From: Bacteroidales bacterium
GTDB taxonomy: Bacteria; Bacteroidota; Bacteroidia; Bacteroidales; Lentimicrobiaceae
Direction: 5' to 3'
DNA: 54,244 nt
NCBI GenBank assembly: GCA_016705005.1
Contig: JADIZB010000025.1
Span: forward strand, 1 to 54,244
The notes below the pieces were generated by a model. That model had not been told where the DNA came from. It ran no database searches and saw only the letters and a list, made by a program, of their open reading frames with translations. The position numbers and the translations under genes were made by a program. Every line of letters begins with the position of its first letter. The stretch's first letter is position 1. Of this stretch, positions 16,850 to 26,534 are shown piece by piece.

Positions 16850-18955
16850 ATGAAGAAAATCAAAATTATCAGACTGCTATTTCTCATTGCAACAGCATTT
16901 CCATTCTTCACCTATGCTCAGGATCGGTTTACCGCAGAAACGATGTGGAAACTCGGCCGTGTCAGCGACGTTCAGCTGTCACCGGATGGCAGTGCAATCA
17001 TATACGGAGTTTCGAGATACGATCTTGGCTCCAACAAAGGAAACCGCGACATCTATAAACTCAGCCGGGATGCGGAATCTCCCAGGCAACTGACCGATTT
17101 CAAAGGAAGTGAAATTAATGCGGTCTGGCGCCCGGATGGCAAAAAAATCGGATTCCTTTCAGCCGAATCAGGTTCCATGCAGGTATGGGAAATGGGTATC
17201 AATGGAGAAAACAAAGTTCAGATCAGCAATATTGAAGGCGGTGTAAACGGCTTTGCCTATGCTCCTGATATGAGGTCCATCGTTTACATCGCAGATGTTA
17301 AACTGGAGAAAGATGTTCATGATCTTTATCCTGATCTCCCACTGGCCAACGCACTGGTTTACGATGAACTGATGTACAGGCACTGGGACAACTGGCATGA
17401 CTACGCATACAGCCATATTTTTGTGGCTTCCTATACAGATGGTAAACTCAATCAGGGTAAGGATATTATGCCGGGTGAACCATGGGATAGTCCGCTGATG
17501 CCCAATGGAGGCATGGAACAGATTGCCTTTTCACCTGATGGCCGGCAAATTGCTTATACATGCAAAAAGCTGAAAGGAAAGGATTACGCCATCAGCACCA
17601 ACAGCGATATTTACCTTTACGACCTGACCAGCGGCAAAACTGAAAACATGAGTGAAAATAATCCGGGCTATGATCAGGATCCTGTTTTTTCACCCGACGG
17701 TTCAAAAATAGTATGGCGTAGCATGGCCACCCCCGGATTTGAAGCAGACAAGGATCGCATAATGCTTTGCGAAATTAACCCGAAAGCCCTTGATGGAATG
17801 AAGAAGGGATTCGAATCGAAGAGTTCAGCTGCCGGAAAGACCACCATTATGACCAGCCGTGTTTTTACCGATCTTTCAGAAGGCTTCGACCAAAGCTCAT
17901 CCAATTTTTCATTCAGTGCTGATGGCAGGCAGCTGTATTTTATCAGTGGTATAGAGGCCACATACCAGGTTTACCGGATGGACATGGCGACCCGGAAAAT
18001 CACTCAACTTACAAGAGGCGACCATGATATTCAGGCTTTTTGCCTCGATGGCAAAGACATGATCATCACAAAAATGCGCCATGATCTCCCTTCCGAAGTT
18101 TTCAGGGTAAAACCCGATGGCAGTGAAGAACAACTAACCTTTACCAACAGGGAAGTGCTGAAGAACGTAAAACTGGCAACAGAACAAAAGCGATGGATCA
18201 CGACAACGGATGGTAAAAAAATGCTGGTTTGGGTTATTCTTCCACCTGACTTTGATCCCAACAAAAAATATCCTGCCCTGCTTTACTGTCAGGGTGGTCC
18301 GCAAAGTGCCGTGAGTCAGTTCTTCTCCTACCGGTGGAATTTCCAGATGATGGCTGCCAACGACTATATTATCGTAGCCCCCAATCGGCGTGGATTGCCC
18401 ACCTTCGGCCAGGAATGGAACGACCAGATCAGCGGAGATTATGGCGGACAGAATATGCTTGATTATCTCACTGCCATTGATTCACTGGCAGCAGAACCCT
18501 GGGTTGATGAAAGCAAATTGGGCGCTGTCGGTGCCAGCTACGGCGGATATTCGGTTTACTGGCTTGCCGGCAATCATAACAAACGTTTTAAAGCATTTAT
18601 AGCCCATTGCGGCATCTTCAATTTCGAAAGTATGTACCTCGAAACAGAGGAAATGTTCTTCGTAAACTACGATTACAAGGGTGCTTACTATGAAAATCCA
18701 CGCCCGAAGAGCTACGATTTCTCACCGCACAACTTCGTCCGGAATTGGGACACTCCAATGCTGGTGGTACACGGAGGCTATGATTTCCGGATCCCATATA
18801 CCCAGGGAATGCAGGCTTTTAATGCAAATCAGATGCTGGGCATCCCCAGCCGTTTCCTCTTTTTCCCTGAAGAATCCCATTTTGTTCTGAAACCGCAGAA
18901 CTCGGTTCTGTGGCAGCGTGAATTTTTCAGGTGGCTGGATGCTTATCTTAAGTAA
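16850..18955 (+). CDS. Exported S9 family peptidase, dipeptidyl-peptidase 5 type
   Basis: 701 residues with a signal peptide ending at TYAQD. The N-terminal two-thirds (about 25-440) is a TolB-like beta-propeller made of repeats ending in SPDG (VQLSPDG, AWRPDG, AFSPDG, VFSPDG). The C-terminal alpha/beta-hydrolase has the nucleophile in GASYGGY (S563), the acid in GGYDFRIP (D645) and histidine in EESHFV (H677). Architecture and length match DPP5-type peptidases of periodontal Bacteroidota, which remove dipeptides with hydrophobic penultimate residues in the periplasm and feed peptide catabolism. It stands alone, ends at a strong terminator, and faces a T9SS propeller protein on the other strand. 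Confidence 0.92.
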   Translation: MKKIKIIRLLFLIATAFPFFTYAQDRFTAETMWKLGRVSDVQLSPDGSAIIYGVSRYDLGSNKGNRDIYKLSRDAESPRQLTDFKGSEINAVWRPDGKKIGFLSAESGSMQVWEMGINGENKVQISNIEGGVNGFAYAPDMRSIVYIADVKLEKDVHDLYPDLPLANALVYDELMYRHWDNWHDYAYSHIFVASYTDGKLNQGKDIMPGEPWDSPLMPNGGMEQIAFSPDGRQIAYTCKKLKGKDYAISTNSDIYLYDLTSGKTENMSENNPGYDQDPVFSPDGSKIVWRSMATPGFEADKDRIMLCEINPKALDGMKKGFESKSSAAGKTTIMTSRVFTDLSEGFDQSSSNFSFSADGRQLYFISGIEATYQVYRMDMATRKITQLTRGDHDIQAFCLDGKDMIITKMRHDLPSEVFRVKPDGSEEQLTFTNREVLKNVKLATEQKRWITTTDGKKMLVWVILPPDFDPNKKYPALLYCQGGPQSAVSQFFSYRWNFQMMAANDYIIVAPNRRGLPTFGQEWNDQISGDYGGQNMLDYLTAIDSLAAEPWVDESKLGAVGASYGGYSVYWLAGNHNKRFKAFIAHCGIFNFESMYLETEEMFFVNYDYKGAYYENPRPKSYDFSPHNFVRNWDTPMLVVHGGYDFRIPYTQGMQAFNANQMLGIPSRFLFFPEESHFVLKPQNSVLWQREFFRWLDAYLK

Positions 18956-18995
18956 ACAGGCAATAAGCAAAATACCTTAGATGAAATAGTAAAGC

Positions 18996-19029
18996 CAGGA
19001 CCCGGTTCGTTGGAATGAACCGGGTCCTG
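18996..19029. terminator. Bidirectional hairpin between convergent genes
   Basis: A 13-base perfect inverted repeat (CAGGACCCGGTTC and its complement) with an 8-base loop lies between the S9 peptidase and the minus-strand propeller gene. Confidence 0.8.
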
Positions 19030-19048
19030 TTATTTCGAAAGCAACCTT

Positions 19049-21403
19049 TTACCTGACAATCATCCTGATATATCCTGATTCTGTACCGCTGATCAGTCTG
19101 CAGATATAGATTCCGGGACTCACTTTATTACCGGAGTTATCATCTCTGTTCCACACAACTGCAGAAGTACCGGCACTGTAAAAAGTGTCCTTAAAGTTTT
19201 TCACAATCCTGCCATTGATATCAATAATATCTATCGAAACTCTGCCATCAGCTTTCAGAAAAAAACTGACAGAAGTTTTTTCATTGAAAGGATTTGGGTA
19301 GTTACTGACCAACAAATCTGTTTTGCTCATTTCGACCAGTTCTGTACCTACAGGTTCAGAAATTACTTTCAGAACCGCCACTCCCCTGCTCAGGCAGCTC
19401 ATCCAAAGTTCATAACCTTCTTCAATATCCTTGATTTCCATGTCCTTGATCTGAGCGTGGGGTAATCCACCATCTGTAACGGGAAAAATGCCGAACTCAT
19501 TACCGTCGAACCAGCAGAGTCCGATCTGAGAAGGTTCATTGCTTCCAAAAGTGGTAAACCAAAGCCGTCCATCGGCACTATATGCCAGCGGGGTAATATT
19601 ATCTCCGGGGATCAGACTGTTGTCCGGTGAAAAGAACTGGTAGGTATTCTGTTCGGCATCAACCCTGAACAGACCTTTATTAGAACCAATCCAGGCAATG
19701 CCACCGGGTGCCGGAACAACAGCAGTTAAAATATCGCTTTGCGGGTCGAGCTCGGGAAAATCATCCACTACTTTCGAGAAACTGTAAGTACCATCGGTTC
19801 GTAATGCCTGATAGTATGAACAAGCCCAGATGGTTCCTGTACGCGAGGGATCAGCTTTAATATTAGCTCCTATGCCTGTGAAGTCCACATTTGTCCAGGT
19901 TGAGACTTCGTCATTGAAATAGGATAGGCTGTAGTATTCGCCAAGGCTCCAAAGGCGGTTCTGAGAATCTTCAACCAGGCCCTGTGATCTTGAATTCGGA
20001 TAATTGAGTGAAGTGTAGGCAGAGCCATTCCATGAATGCAGGAAGTTAAACATCGGATTAACAACAATTTCCCCGGTTGACGGACGGTAACAAATGGCTT
20101 CTGCGTTGTCGGTCGGAAATGGGAAAGGAAATCCCAGCCCATAGTTGAATTCATTATAACCAGTCCAGTTTGTACCGTCAAATTTCTGAAACCCACCTAC
20201 GCCGGGGCCTCCGTTACCGGTCATCCAGATATTGCCCTCATTATCAATGGTCATATCGTCAACCCAATAGTCAATCTGTGATGAGTTGGTAATTCTGTGC
20301 CTTTCCCATAAACCTGTCGTAACATTAAATCTGGCGGCACCTTCGGTTCCTGTGATCCAGATGTTGCCCTGACTGTCCATATCAAGGGCATAACTATAGG
20401 CACCTTCGCGCCAGATTCCCCTGCTTTCCCAGGAAGTTCCGGTAAATTGAAAGACTTCGCTGCTTAACCCGGTAATCAGTGCTTCATGATTGCCGAGGGC
20501 CTTAAATACCCAGATATCAGAAATCACGGATTCAGGCTGCGGAGGTGTAACCCAGGTTCCGTCGGGTTGCCTGTAATCAAGTGAAAAAGGCTGACCGGGC
20601 GTAGTTACCCTTAAAGCCCACAGGTTACCTTCATCATCGATGCAATCGCTGCCGGGGAGTGCTACCACTTCTCCCGTTACATATTCCTGGGGCAATAAGG
20701 TAAACAACTGCGTCTCACTGTCAAAATTTATCATGGTATTCCAGCCTTCGCCATCAACCCATACATTGTATCCTCCTGTGGGTTTGGGCTGAATTGACAA
20801 GTGTTCACAAAAACCGATCAATTCAGGCCAGTTGTTTGAAGAGGAGCCATATCCCCAGTAATTCCACTGACCATTATCCGGGTTAAAACGGACCAATCCT
20901 CCGCCACCCCAGACCACAGATTGCACAGCTGCCCATATTGTACCATCCGGAGCAATGTCAATATCCATGGTTCTGCCACCGGGATGCAACGAGTTGTCGG
21001 CCCCCCAGAATTCAAGTGAGCCGGGTCCGGCCACAGGATCGAATCTGAGTATACCCCGCCAGGTAGCCATCCATAGAATTCCGTTTGCATCTTCAACAAT
21101 CTCACTGATCCGCGAGGAACCAACATCATATATGCTTCCAATTACCGGATATTCCATGTTTGAGTAATTGATCCACCTGTTTTCCTGCTGAATGTACTTC
21201 GAAAAACCACCCTCTTCCCAGCCGGGAACATAAGCGGCAATATAAGGATCATCATCATGATCAATCCAGAGTGCTTCCGAATAATCGCCCATGATTCCTG
21301 TGTTACCGGCTGTGTAAAAGCGCCAGGAAAACCGGCTGGCTGTCTGGGCTTCCGACAATCCGGCAATTGTCAGAAAGAATGCGAACAAATAAATGTTTTT
21401 CAT
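19049..21403 (-). CDS. Large secreted propeller protein with T9SS sorting domain
   Basis: 784 residues. A signal peptide (to about residue 19, LSEA) is followed by many repeats of the form DxxGxxWxxT/G (EDANGILWMAT, APDGTIWAA, DDEGNLWAL, DSQGNIWIT, DNEGNIWMT, SADGRLWFT). These resemble two-component-regulator propellers, the extracellular sensor module of hybrid kinases. Here no kinase is attached. Instead residues about 700-784 form a type A T9SS sorting domain (NYPNPFNEKT, DINGRIV, GIYICRLISG), so the protein is delivered to the cell surface. A ligand-binding or adhesive role is likely; no catalytic residues are recognisable. Confidence 0.85.
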   Translation of the reverse strand: MKNIYLFAFFLTIAGLSEAQTASRFSWRFYTAGNTGIMGDYSEALWIDHDDDPYIAAYVPGWEEGGFSKYIQQENRWINYSNMEYPVIGSIYDVGSSRISEIVEDANGILWMATWRGILRFDPVAGPGSLEFWGADNSLHPGGRTMDIDIAPDGTIWAAVQSVVWGGGGLVRFNPDNGQWNYWGYGSSSNNWPELIGFCEHLSIQPKPTGGYNVWVDGEGWNTMINFDSETQLFTLLPQEYVTGEVVALPGSDCIDDEGNLWALRVTTPGQPFSLDYRQPDGTWVTPPQPESVISDIWVFKALGNHEALITGLSSEVFQFTGTSWESRGIWREGAYSYALDMDSQGNIWITGTEGAARFNVTTGLWERHRITNSSQIDYWVDDMTIDNEGNIWMTGNGGPGVGGFQKFDGTNWTGYNEFNYGLGFPFPFPTDNAEAICYRPSTGEIVVNPMFNFLHSWNGSAYTSLNYPNSRSQGLVEDSQNRLWSLGEYYSLSYFNDEVSTWTNVDFTGIGANIKADPSRTGTIWACSYYQALRTDGTYSFSKVVDDFPELDPQSDILTAVVPAPGGIAWIGSNKGLFRVDAEQNTYQFFSPDNSLIPGDNITPLAYSADGRLWFTTFGSNEPSQIGLCWFDGNEFGIFPVTDGGLPHAQIKDMEIKDIEEGYELWMSCLSRGVAVLKVISEPVGTELVEMSKTDLLVSNYPNPFNEKTSVSFFLKADGRVSIDIIDINGRIVKNFKDTFYSAGTSAVVWNRDDNSGNKVSPGIYICRLISGTESGYIRMIVR

Positions 21404-21618
21404 GATGGATTTTTTTAGTTATATTTATTCGGCAAAGAAAATTATCATCACCGACACCATAAAATTAAAACTTACGAACCGGAATAAACCGAGGCCGGAA
21501 GGGAATTTAAGCCGACCAATGAAAGTCTATTAATTTATACTGCATTGGTTCCTTTTGGCATTAATTTTGAATTTTAAAACTCATTTATGACATACCCACC
21601 TTTCCCAAATCATTTAAA

Positions 21619-22008
21619 ATGAAAAAACTGATATTTTTTGGTATTGTATTCATTGCAGCTTGTGCCTGTTCTTCGCAGCGAGAAAGCACCGGATCAGGAA
21701 AACCTGCAGGAACAGTGGCCATTGACAGCACTGAATATGAAATAACCATCATTGATCCTGATTTTGACCGATGGTACTTAACACATTACTCACCGGCGCT
21801 TGAACGCAGCAATGAGTATTATCATTCGATGAATATTCAGGGGGTTTCAAATTGGAACCTGTATTTCACCAGAAACAGGTATAGTTCTGTTATCGGGTCT
21901 TATATTAATTATAACCCGTCAGAAGATTACGGAATTGACGTAAACCGAAGACTGTACTGGTATTTCAGGTTTATAGAGAAGAATTACAGGATCCGGCTGA
22001 TGCATTAG
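21619..22008 (+). CDS. Small lipoprotein, DUF6146-like
   Basis: 129 residues. A lipoprotein signal (FIAACACSS, Cys16 or Cys18) is followed by a short low-complexity linker and a compact domain with EYEITIIDPDFDRWYL at its start and DYGIDVNRRLYWYFRFIEKNY at its end. This pattern, ending in a tyrosine-rich RLYWYF..R helix, is what I recall of the Bacteroidota DUF6146 lipoprotein family, whose function is unknown. A TAATTTTG promoter-like box lies at 21562-21569. It is divergent from the propeller gene and convergent with miaA. Confidence 0.65.
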   Translation: MKKLIFFGIVFIAACACSSQRESTGSGKPAGTVAIDSTEYEITIIDPDFDRWYLTHYSPALERSNEYYHSMNIQGVSNWNLYFTRNRYSSVIGSYINYNPSEDYGIDVNRRLYWYFRFIEKNYRIRLMH

Positions 22009-22079
22009 AATCCGTTGAAATGCATGGCAGGTATAGAATTCTTAACCCTCAATGCCTGCAATGAATCAGTTGAGAATTG

Positions 22080-23015
22080 TTAAGAATGTTGTGATATAAA
22101 TTCTTCAACAATCCTTATAATTTCGCCGGCATCCGGCTTACACCTGATCATGTCCTTTTCTTTCCTGAACCATGTAATTTGCCGGCGGGCATAACGCCGG
22201 GTGTTTGTTTTTATTTTTTCTATGGCTTCTGCCAGGCTGCATTTGCTTTCAAAATAATCAAAAAGCTCCCGGTAACCAACGGTATTGAGGGCATTCAGGT
22301 GACGTATCGGGTAGAGGCTGCGCGCTTCCTCTTCCAATCCGTCATCAAACATCTGATCAACCCTTGAATTGATGCGTTGGTGAAGCTCTTCTCTCGGCAG
22401 CTCAAGCATAAAGCTGATGATTCTGAAATCACGTTTGACCGGTTGCCTGATTCTGAATGAGGTGTAGGTTTTACCAGTGGCAAGGCACACTTCCAGCGCC
22501 CTGATGATGCGGTTGGGATTGGCCGGATCTACAACTGCCGAATATTCAGGATCGAGTTTCAGAAGCATGGCTCTTAGCGGGGCGAGTCCCTCGCTTTTAA
22601 CCTTCGCGTGAAGCATTGCCCGGAGTTCAGTATCAGCATCAGGAAGATCATCAATGCCTTCGCACACAGCTTTGATGTAAAGGCCGGAACCACCCACCAT
22701 CACTGCTATCGGGTTGTGGCTGAAAAGACCGGGAAGTAATGTAAGAACATCCTGCCCGAATCGGGAAACATTATAGCTATCGGTTACCGGGAGGTTGCCG
22801 ATCATATGGTGCTTAACTTCTGCAAGTTGCCCGGCATCAGGCACTGCTGTACCAATAACCATTTCACGGTAAAACTGCCTTGAGTCTGCTGAAATAATCT
22901 CACAATCAAAATGCCTGGCAACCTCTATAGCCACAGAAGTCTTACCAACTGCAGTTGGTCCGGCAATCACCAATAGAATCGGGTATTCAGGGTACAGGGT
23001 CGTACGCTCTACCAT
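22080..23015 (-). CDS. miaA: tRNA dimethylallyltransferase
   Basis: 311 residues. It transfers a dimethylallyl group to N6 of A37 in tRNAs reading UNN codons. Seen directly: P-loop GPTAVGKT, the substrate aspartate motif ISADSRQFYREM, GTAVPD, GGSGLYIKA, the RIIRALEV segment, VGYREL and the C-terminal TRRYARRQITWFR tRNA-binding region. Its first 7 bases overlap the end of the upstream gene, so translation is probably coupled. It is the last gene of an apparent operon with the CCA-adding enzyme. Confidence 0.95.
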   Translation of the reverse strand: MVERTTLYPEYPILLVIAGPTAVGKTSVAIEVARHFDCEIISADSRQFYREMVIGTAVPDAGQLAEVKHHMIGNLPVTDSYNVSRFGQDVLTLLPGLFSHNPIAVMVGGSGLYIKAVCEGIDDLPDADTELRAMLHAKVKSEGLAPLRAMLLKLDPEYSAVVDPANPNRIIRALEVCLATGKTYTSFRIRQPVKRDFRIISFMLELPREELHQRINSRVDQMFDDGLEEEARSLYPIRHLNALNTVGYRELFDYFESKCSLAEAIEKIKTNTRRYARRQITWFRKEKDMIRCKPDAGEIIRIVEEFISQHS

Positions 23016-23608
23016 TCAGAACTCTGCTCAAGGGTTGGATCGGTCGGGATATCGTCCTCCTCCTCATTATTCAGAATATCATCAAACTCACTGAGTAAGG
23101 CGATTTCATCCTCATCGGGGTCAACAGATTCAGAAAGCGGAAGCACTGGCGCAGAAACAATAAGCTTCCCCTCGCTTTTAACACACATCGGGTATTGGTC
23201 CTTATTTCCGGCCTCAAGAATGCGGGTAAGCTCAATGTAGAATGTTCTCGGGCTCAAAAAATCGTATTCATAAAGCAGGCGCTGATGCGGATCGTCAATC
23301 ACATCTTTGATTCTTACTTTATCCATCTCAAAAATGGGCATCCTTTCACGCTTAGGACCACGACGGTCATCATCATCTTCTTCTTCAGCAGGCCCACCGT
23401 TCTGCTGCATATTGATCAGCGTGATCTCTTTCTTTTTACGCCAGTTGCGGTCACAAACAAAAAATGAAGCCAGTTCATTGCCCGGTAATTCTACAGATGT
23501 CTTGATGGTATTGTGGAAATCTGCAAATGTTTGTGACGACAGAATGTCGAAATCGCGAAGGAAGTCCTCCTGGTCTCCAAATAGCAACCTGAAACGATAT
23601 ACGTGCAT
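23009..23608 (-). CDS. PRiA4b ORF-3-like protein of unknown function
   Basis: 199 residues, highly acidic. The N-terminal region (YRFRLLFGDQEDFLRDFDI, then TFADFHNTI and LASFFVCDRNWRKKKEITL) matches the fold of plasmid pRiA4b ORF-3 / IS1096-TnpR-type proteins, widespread but uncharacterised. A disordered acidic stretch (about 75-88, EEEDDDDRRG) and an acidic tail rich in D/E (about 165-195) are added. Nothing mobile surrounds it, so the historical transposon name should not be read as function. It lies between cca (65-base gap) and miaA (7-base overlap), and the neighbours suggest a link to tRNA maturation. Confidence 0.75.
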   Translation of the reverse strand: MHVYRFRLLFGDQEDFLRDFDILSSQTFADFHNTIKTSVELPGNELASFFVCDRNWRKKKEITLINMQQNGGPAEEEDDDDRRGPKRERMPIFEMDKVRIKDVIDDPHQRLLYEYDFLSPRTFYIELTRILEAGNKDQYPMCVKSEGKLIVSAPVLPLSESVDPDEDEIALLSEFDDILNNEEEDDIPTDPTLEQSSEW

Positions 23609-23673
23609 GCCTGTTTTAATTTATGTTGGTTTGGTGTGATAAAATTAATCGATTCAGTTTAAAAAAACAAATT

Positions 23674-25098
23674 TCAAAGTAGCTCATTTACAGGTTGTAA
23701 ACCCATGCTTTTGCCTTCAGCTATCATAAAATGGTAAGCTTTTTCGTAATCATTCTCCAGTTTACCGTCAAGAATAGCCTCCCTGATTGCCGTTTTGATG
23801 AGTCCCACATCACGGCCCGGAGGTAATCCAAAAGCTGCCATGATGGCCTCGCCGGTAACCGGGGGTTGCCAGTTTCGCAGCTTGTCCTTTTCTTCAATTT
23901 CTTTCAGCTTCTGACGGACAATATTAAAATTGGCCATGTACCGGTTTACTTTTTCACGGTTCTTTGATGTAATGTCTGCTTCGCACAGGGTCATCAGGTC
24001 GTCGATGTCGTCGCCTGCTTCAAACAGCAACCTTCGGATGGCGGAATCGGTTACCTCATCCTCTGAAAGAACAATGGGCCTCAGGTGCAGAAATACCAGT
24101 TTCTGGACATATTTCATTTTCTCATTCAACGGAAGCCTTAGATGCCTGAAGACCTGCGCAACCATTCGGGAGCCTTTGACTTCGTGACCGTGAAATGTCC
24201 ATCCTGTATCTTCCTGATACCGTTTGGTTGCAGGCTTACCGATGTCATGAAGAATTGCTGCCCAGCGAAGCCATAAATCATTGGTATTCGGAGCAATGCG
24301 GTCGAGTACTTCCAGCGTATGATAAAAATTATCCTTATGCCCCTTCCCTTCTTTCGTTTCGGCTCCTTTAAGAGCAAGAAACTGCGGGAAAATGATTTCA
24401 AGAATTCCGGTTTCATCAAGCAGTTTAAATCCTGCAGAAGGCTTTTCAGCAAGAATTATTTTGTTTAACTCCTCACTGATCCGCTCACTGGAGACAATTC
24501 TGATTCGCTCCCGGTTTCGCGAAATCGCTTCCAGTGTTTCGGGAAGGATCGAAAAGCCCAGTTGCGTTGAAAAACGGATTCCCCGCATCATCCTCAGAGG
24601 ATCGTCACTGAAGGTGATATCCGGGCCGAGCGGCGTTCGGATTACCTTTCTTTCAATATCCTGAACTCCTTCAAACGGATCTACCAGGGTACCATAATCG
24701 GATTGATTCAGACTGATAGCCAGAGCGTTTATTGTGAAATCACGCCGTTTCTGGTCATCTTCCAATGTACCGCTCATTACATCCGGTTTTCGCGAATCCG
24801 GGTGATAGGATTCTTTGCGTGCCCCGACGAATTCAAGCTGATAGTCCTGATAATGGACCATAGCTGTGCCAAAAGTTTTAAATATGCTAACGTTATGGTG
24901 CCCCCGGAGCTTTTTTGCAAACCGCCGTGCCACTTCTACCCCATCGCCAATCACTACAAAATCAATATCCGTGGATGAGCGACCAAGGAAAATATCGCGG
25001 ACAAATCCACCTACCACATAAACCGGAAGGTTTATTTCAGCGGCGGCCTCGGCAATTTTCCGGAAAAGCGGATGCTTCAGATTCGATTTAAGGTTCAT
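23674..25098 (-). CDS. cca: CCA-adding tRNA nucleotidyltransferase with HD domain
   Basis: 474 residues from the ATG at 25098. The in-frame ATG at 25110 is less likely because a -7 promoter box lies at 25120-25127, putting the transcript start within a few bases of it. Poly(A) polymerase/CCA head domain: GGFVRD, the catalytic pair in DIDF, and RRDFTINALA (nucleotide recognition); RMMRGIRF follows. An HD hydrolase domain (about 255-370, HTLEVLDR, ILHDIGKP) may trim 2',3'-cyclic phosphates. It builds or repairs the CCA 3' end of tRNAs and heads a cca - PRiA4b-like - miaA operon. Confidence 0.93.
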   Translation of the reverse strand: MNLKSNLKHPLFRKIAEAAAEINLPVYVVGGFVRDIFLGRSSTDIDFVVIGDGVEVARRFAKKLRGHHNVSIFKTFGTAMVHYQDYQLEFVGARKESYHPDSRKPDVMSGTLEDDQKRRDFTINALAISLNQSDYGTLVDPFEGVQDIERKVIRTPLGPDITFSDDPLRMMRGIRFSTQLGFSILPETLEAISRNRERIRIVSSERISEELNKIILAEKPSAGFKLLDETGILEIIFPQFLALKGAETKEGKGHKDNFYHTLEVLDRIAPNTNDLWLRWAAILHDIGKPATKRYQEDTGWTFHGHEVKGSRMVAQVFRHLRLPLNEKMKYVQKLVFLHLRPIVLSEDEVTDSAIRRLLFEAGDDIDDLMTLCEADITSKNREKVNRYMANFNIVRQKLKEIEEKDKLRNWQPPVTGEAIMAAFGLPPGRDVGLIKTAIREAILDGKLENDYEKAYHFMIAEGKSMGLQPVNELL

Positions 25099-25119
25099 TC
25101 GGAATGGCATTCAATGCGG

Positions 25120-25127
25120 CAAAAGTA
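25120..25127 (-). promoter_or_regulatory. -7 box of the cca operon
   Basis: On the minus strand this reads TACTTTTG, a perfect TAnnTTTG, 21 bases upstream of the ATG at 25098. It supports that start over the one 12 bases earlier. Confidence 0.55.
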
Positions 25128-25237
25128 CAAAACTTATATTGAAAACGTCCTCAATATTGAAAAGGTGAACTCCGGAACACCCCATTGGCAAGTGTTACAG
25201 GCATGATAATGAGTGGGAAAAATATTTTTCAAAATCA

Positions 25238-25268
25238 TTTGGGGATGAGGTTTTGTTCCATATTTTTG
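25238..25268 (+). promoter_or_regulatory. Consensus promoter of the dehydrogenase operon
   Basis: TTTG (25238-25241), exactly 19 bases, then TATTTTTG (25261-25268) fits the Bacteroidota sigma-70 consensus at both elements and the spacing. The dehydrogenase ATG is 43 bases further on. This is the best promoter in the window. Confidence 0.8.
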
Positions 25269-25311
25269 ACGCTCTGATCGGAATCTATTCAACAATTAAA
25301 ATTAATCAGAA

Positions 25312-26511
25312 ATGGCAAAAAGAACCATCGTAACATTGCCCGGTGACGGCATAGGAAAAGTTGTACTTGATGAAACCATCCGCGTTCTGGATGCAGCAGG
25401 CTTTGAAGCAGATTATGTTCATGGCGACATAGGCTGGGAATTCTGGTGTAAAGAAGGAAATCCACTGCCCGACCGGACCATTGAGCTGCTCAGAAAACAT
25501 AAAATTGCCCTCTTTGGAGCTATTACTTCAAAACCAAAGGACAAGACTGCAGCAGAACTGGCACCTGAGCTTCAGGGAAAAGGTTTTACCTATTACAGCC
25601 CGATCGTTACAATGCGACAGATGTTTGATCTTGACATTTGCATGCGTCCCTGCCAGACCCTGCCCGGCAACCCGCTCAATTTTATCAGGAGGGGAAAGAA
25701 CGATACCATTGAGGAACCGGTAATTGATGTGATGATCTTCCGTCAGAATACCGAAGGATTGTATGGCGGTGTTGAATGGACCAATCCTGGCGATCAGGTT
25801 TACGATGCGCTGATGACACATCCAAAATTCAAATCAAACTTTGCCTGGTGTCCCCGACCCGATCTGGCTGTTTCCACCCGTATTTTTACCAGGAAATATA
25901 CTACCCGTATTGTAAAGGCTGCCTTTGAATATGCCCAGAAACGTGGTTTCAGCAAAATTACTGTTTGTGAAAAACCCAATGTTATCCGCGAAACATCGGG
26001 AATGATGCTGAAAATCGCCCAGGAAATGAGCAAAAACGAATATCCAAACATCTGGGTTGAAGACGTTAACATTGATGCCATGACCATGTGGCTCACCAAG
26101 AATCCTGAAAACTACAATGTAATTGTTGCAGGTAATATGTTCGGTGATATTGTTTCTGATGCATTTGCCGGTCTTATCGGAGGTCTGGGTTTTGCTACCA
26201 GTGCCCAGTTTAACCCTGAGCTTGGTATCGGTGTTTTTGAACCCACCCATGGTTCTGCACCAAAATATGCCAGTTACGAAACCAGCATCGTCAACCCGAT
26301 TGCGATGATCCTTTCAGCAGTAATGATGCTCGAGCATCTTGAAGAATGGGATATGGCCAACCGCATCCGCAAAGCTGTCAGCGAAGTGATAGCAGAAGGT
26401 AAAGTACGTGCCTACGATATGATGAAACTCAAGGGTTCACCTGATGTTATCAATCAGGGTGCTGCTTCCACCCATCAGATGGCCGATGCCATTATTGCCA
26501 GGTTGAAGTAA
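25312..26511 (+). CDS. Isocitrate/isopropylmalate-family dehydrogenase
   Basis: 399 residues, soluble. The start LPGDGIGK, the arginine-bearing substrate region (TMRQMFDLDICMRPC), FRQNTEGLYGG, the catalytic lysine in EKPNVIRETSG, the metal aspartates in NMFGDIVSDAFAG and the cofactor loop FEPTHGSAPKYA identify the beta-decarboxylating dehydrogenase family. In that loop the K-Y pair after GSAP resembles NADP-dependent isocitrate dehydrogenases (2'-phosphate binding), whereas NAD enzymes and LeuB usually have D there. Isocitrate with NADP is therefore the first guess. The substrate loop is not of the classical E. coli Icd type, so homoisocitrate or another 2-alkylmalate is not excluded. It heads an operon with an HD-like protein and an aconitase-type hydratase, consistent with consecutive steps citrate to 2-oxoglutarate. 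Confidence 0.88.
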   Translation: MAKRTIVTLPGDGIGKVVLDETIRVLDAAGFEADYVHGDIGWEFWCKEGNPLPDRTIELLRKHKIALFGAITSKPKDKTAAELAPELQGKGFTYYSPIVTMRQMFDLDICMRPCQTLPGNPLNFIRRGKNDTIEEPVIDVMIFRQNTEGLYGGVEWTNPGDQVYDALMTHPKFKSNFAWCPRPDLAVSTRIFTRKYTTRIVKAAFEYAQKRGFSKITVCEKPNVIRETSGMMLKIAQEMSKNEYPNIWVEDVNIDAMTMWLTKNPENYNVIVAGNMFGDIVSDAFAGLIGGLGFATSAQFNPELGIGVFEPTHGSAPKYASYETSIVNPIAMILSAVMMLEHLEEWDMANRIRKAVSEVIAEGKVRAYDMMKLKGSPDVINQGAASTHQMADAIIARLK

Positions 26512-26534
26512 ATCAATTTATTACAGCATTACAT

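Noticed and set aside
23009..23608. Mobile element suggested by the PRiA4b ORF-3 / IS1096 name
   Set aside because: There are no inverted repeats, transposase or target duplications, and the gene is embedded in a housekeeping operon.
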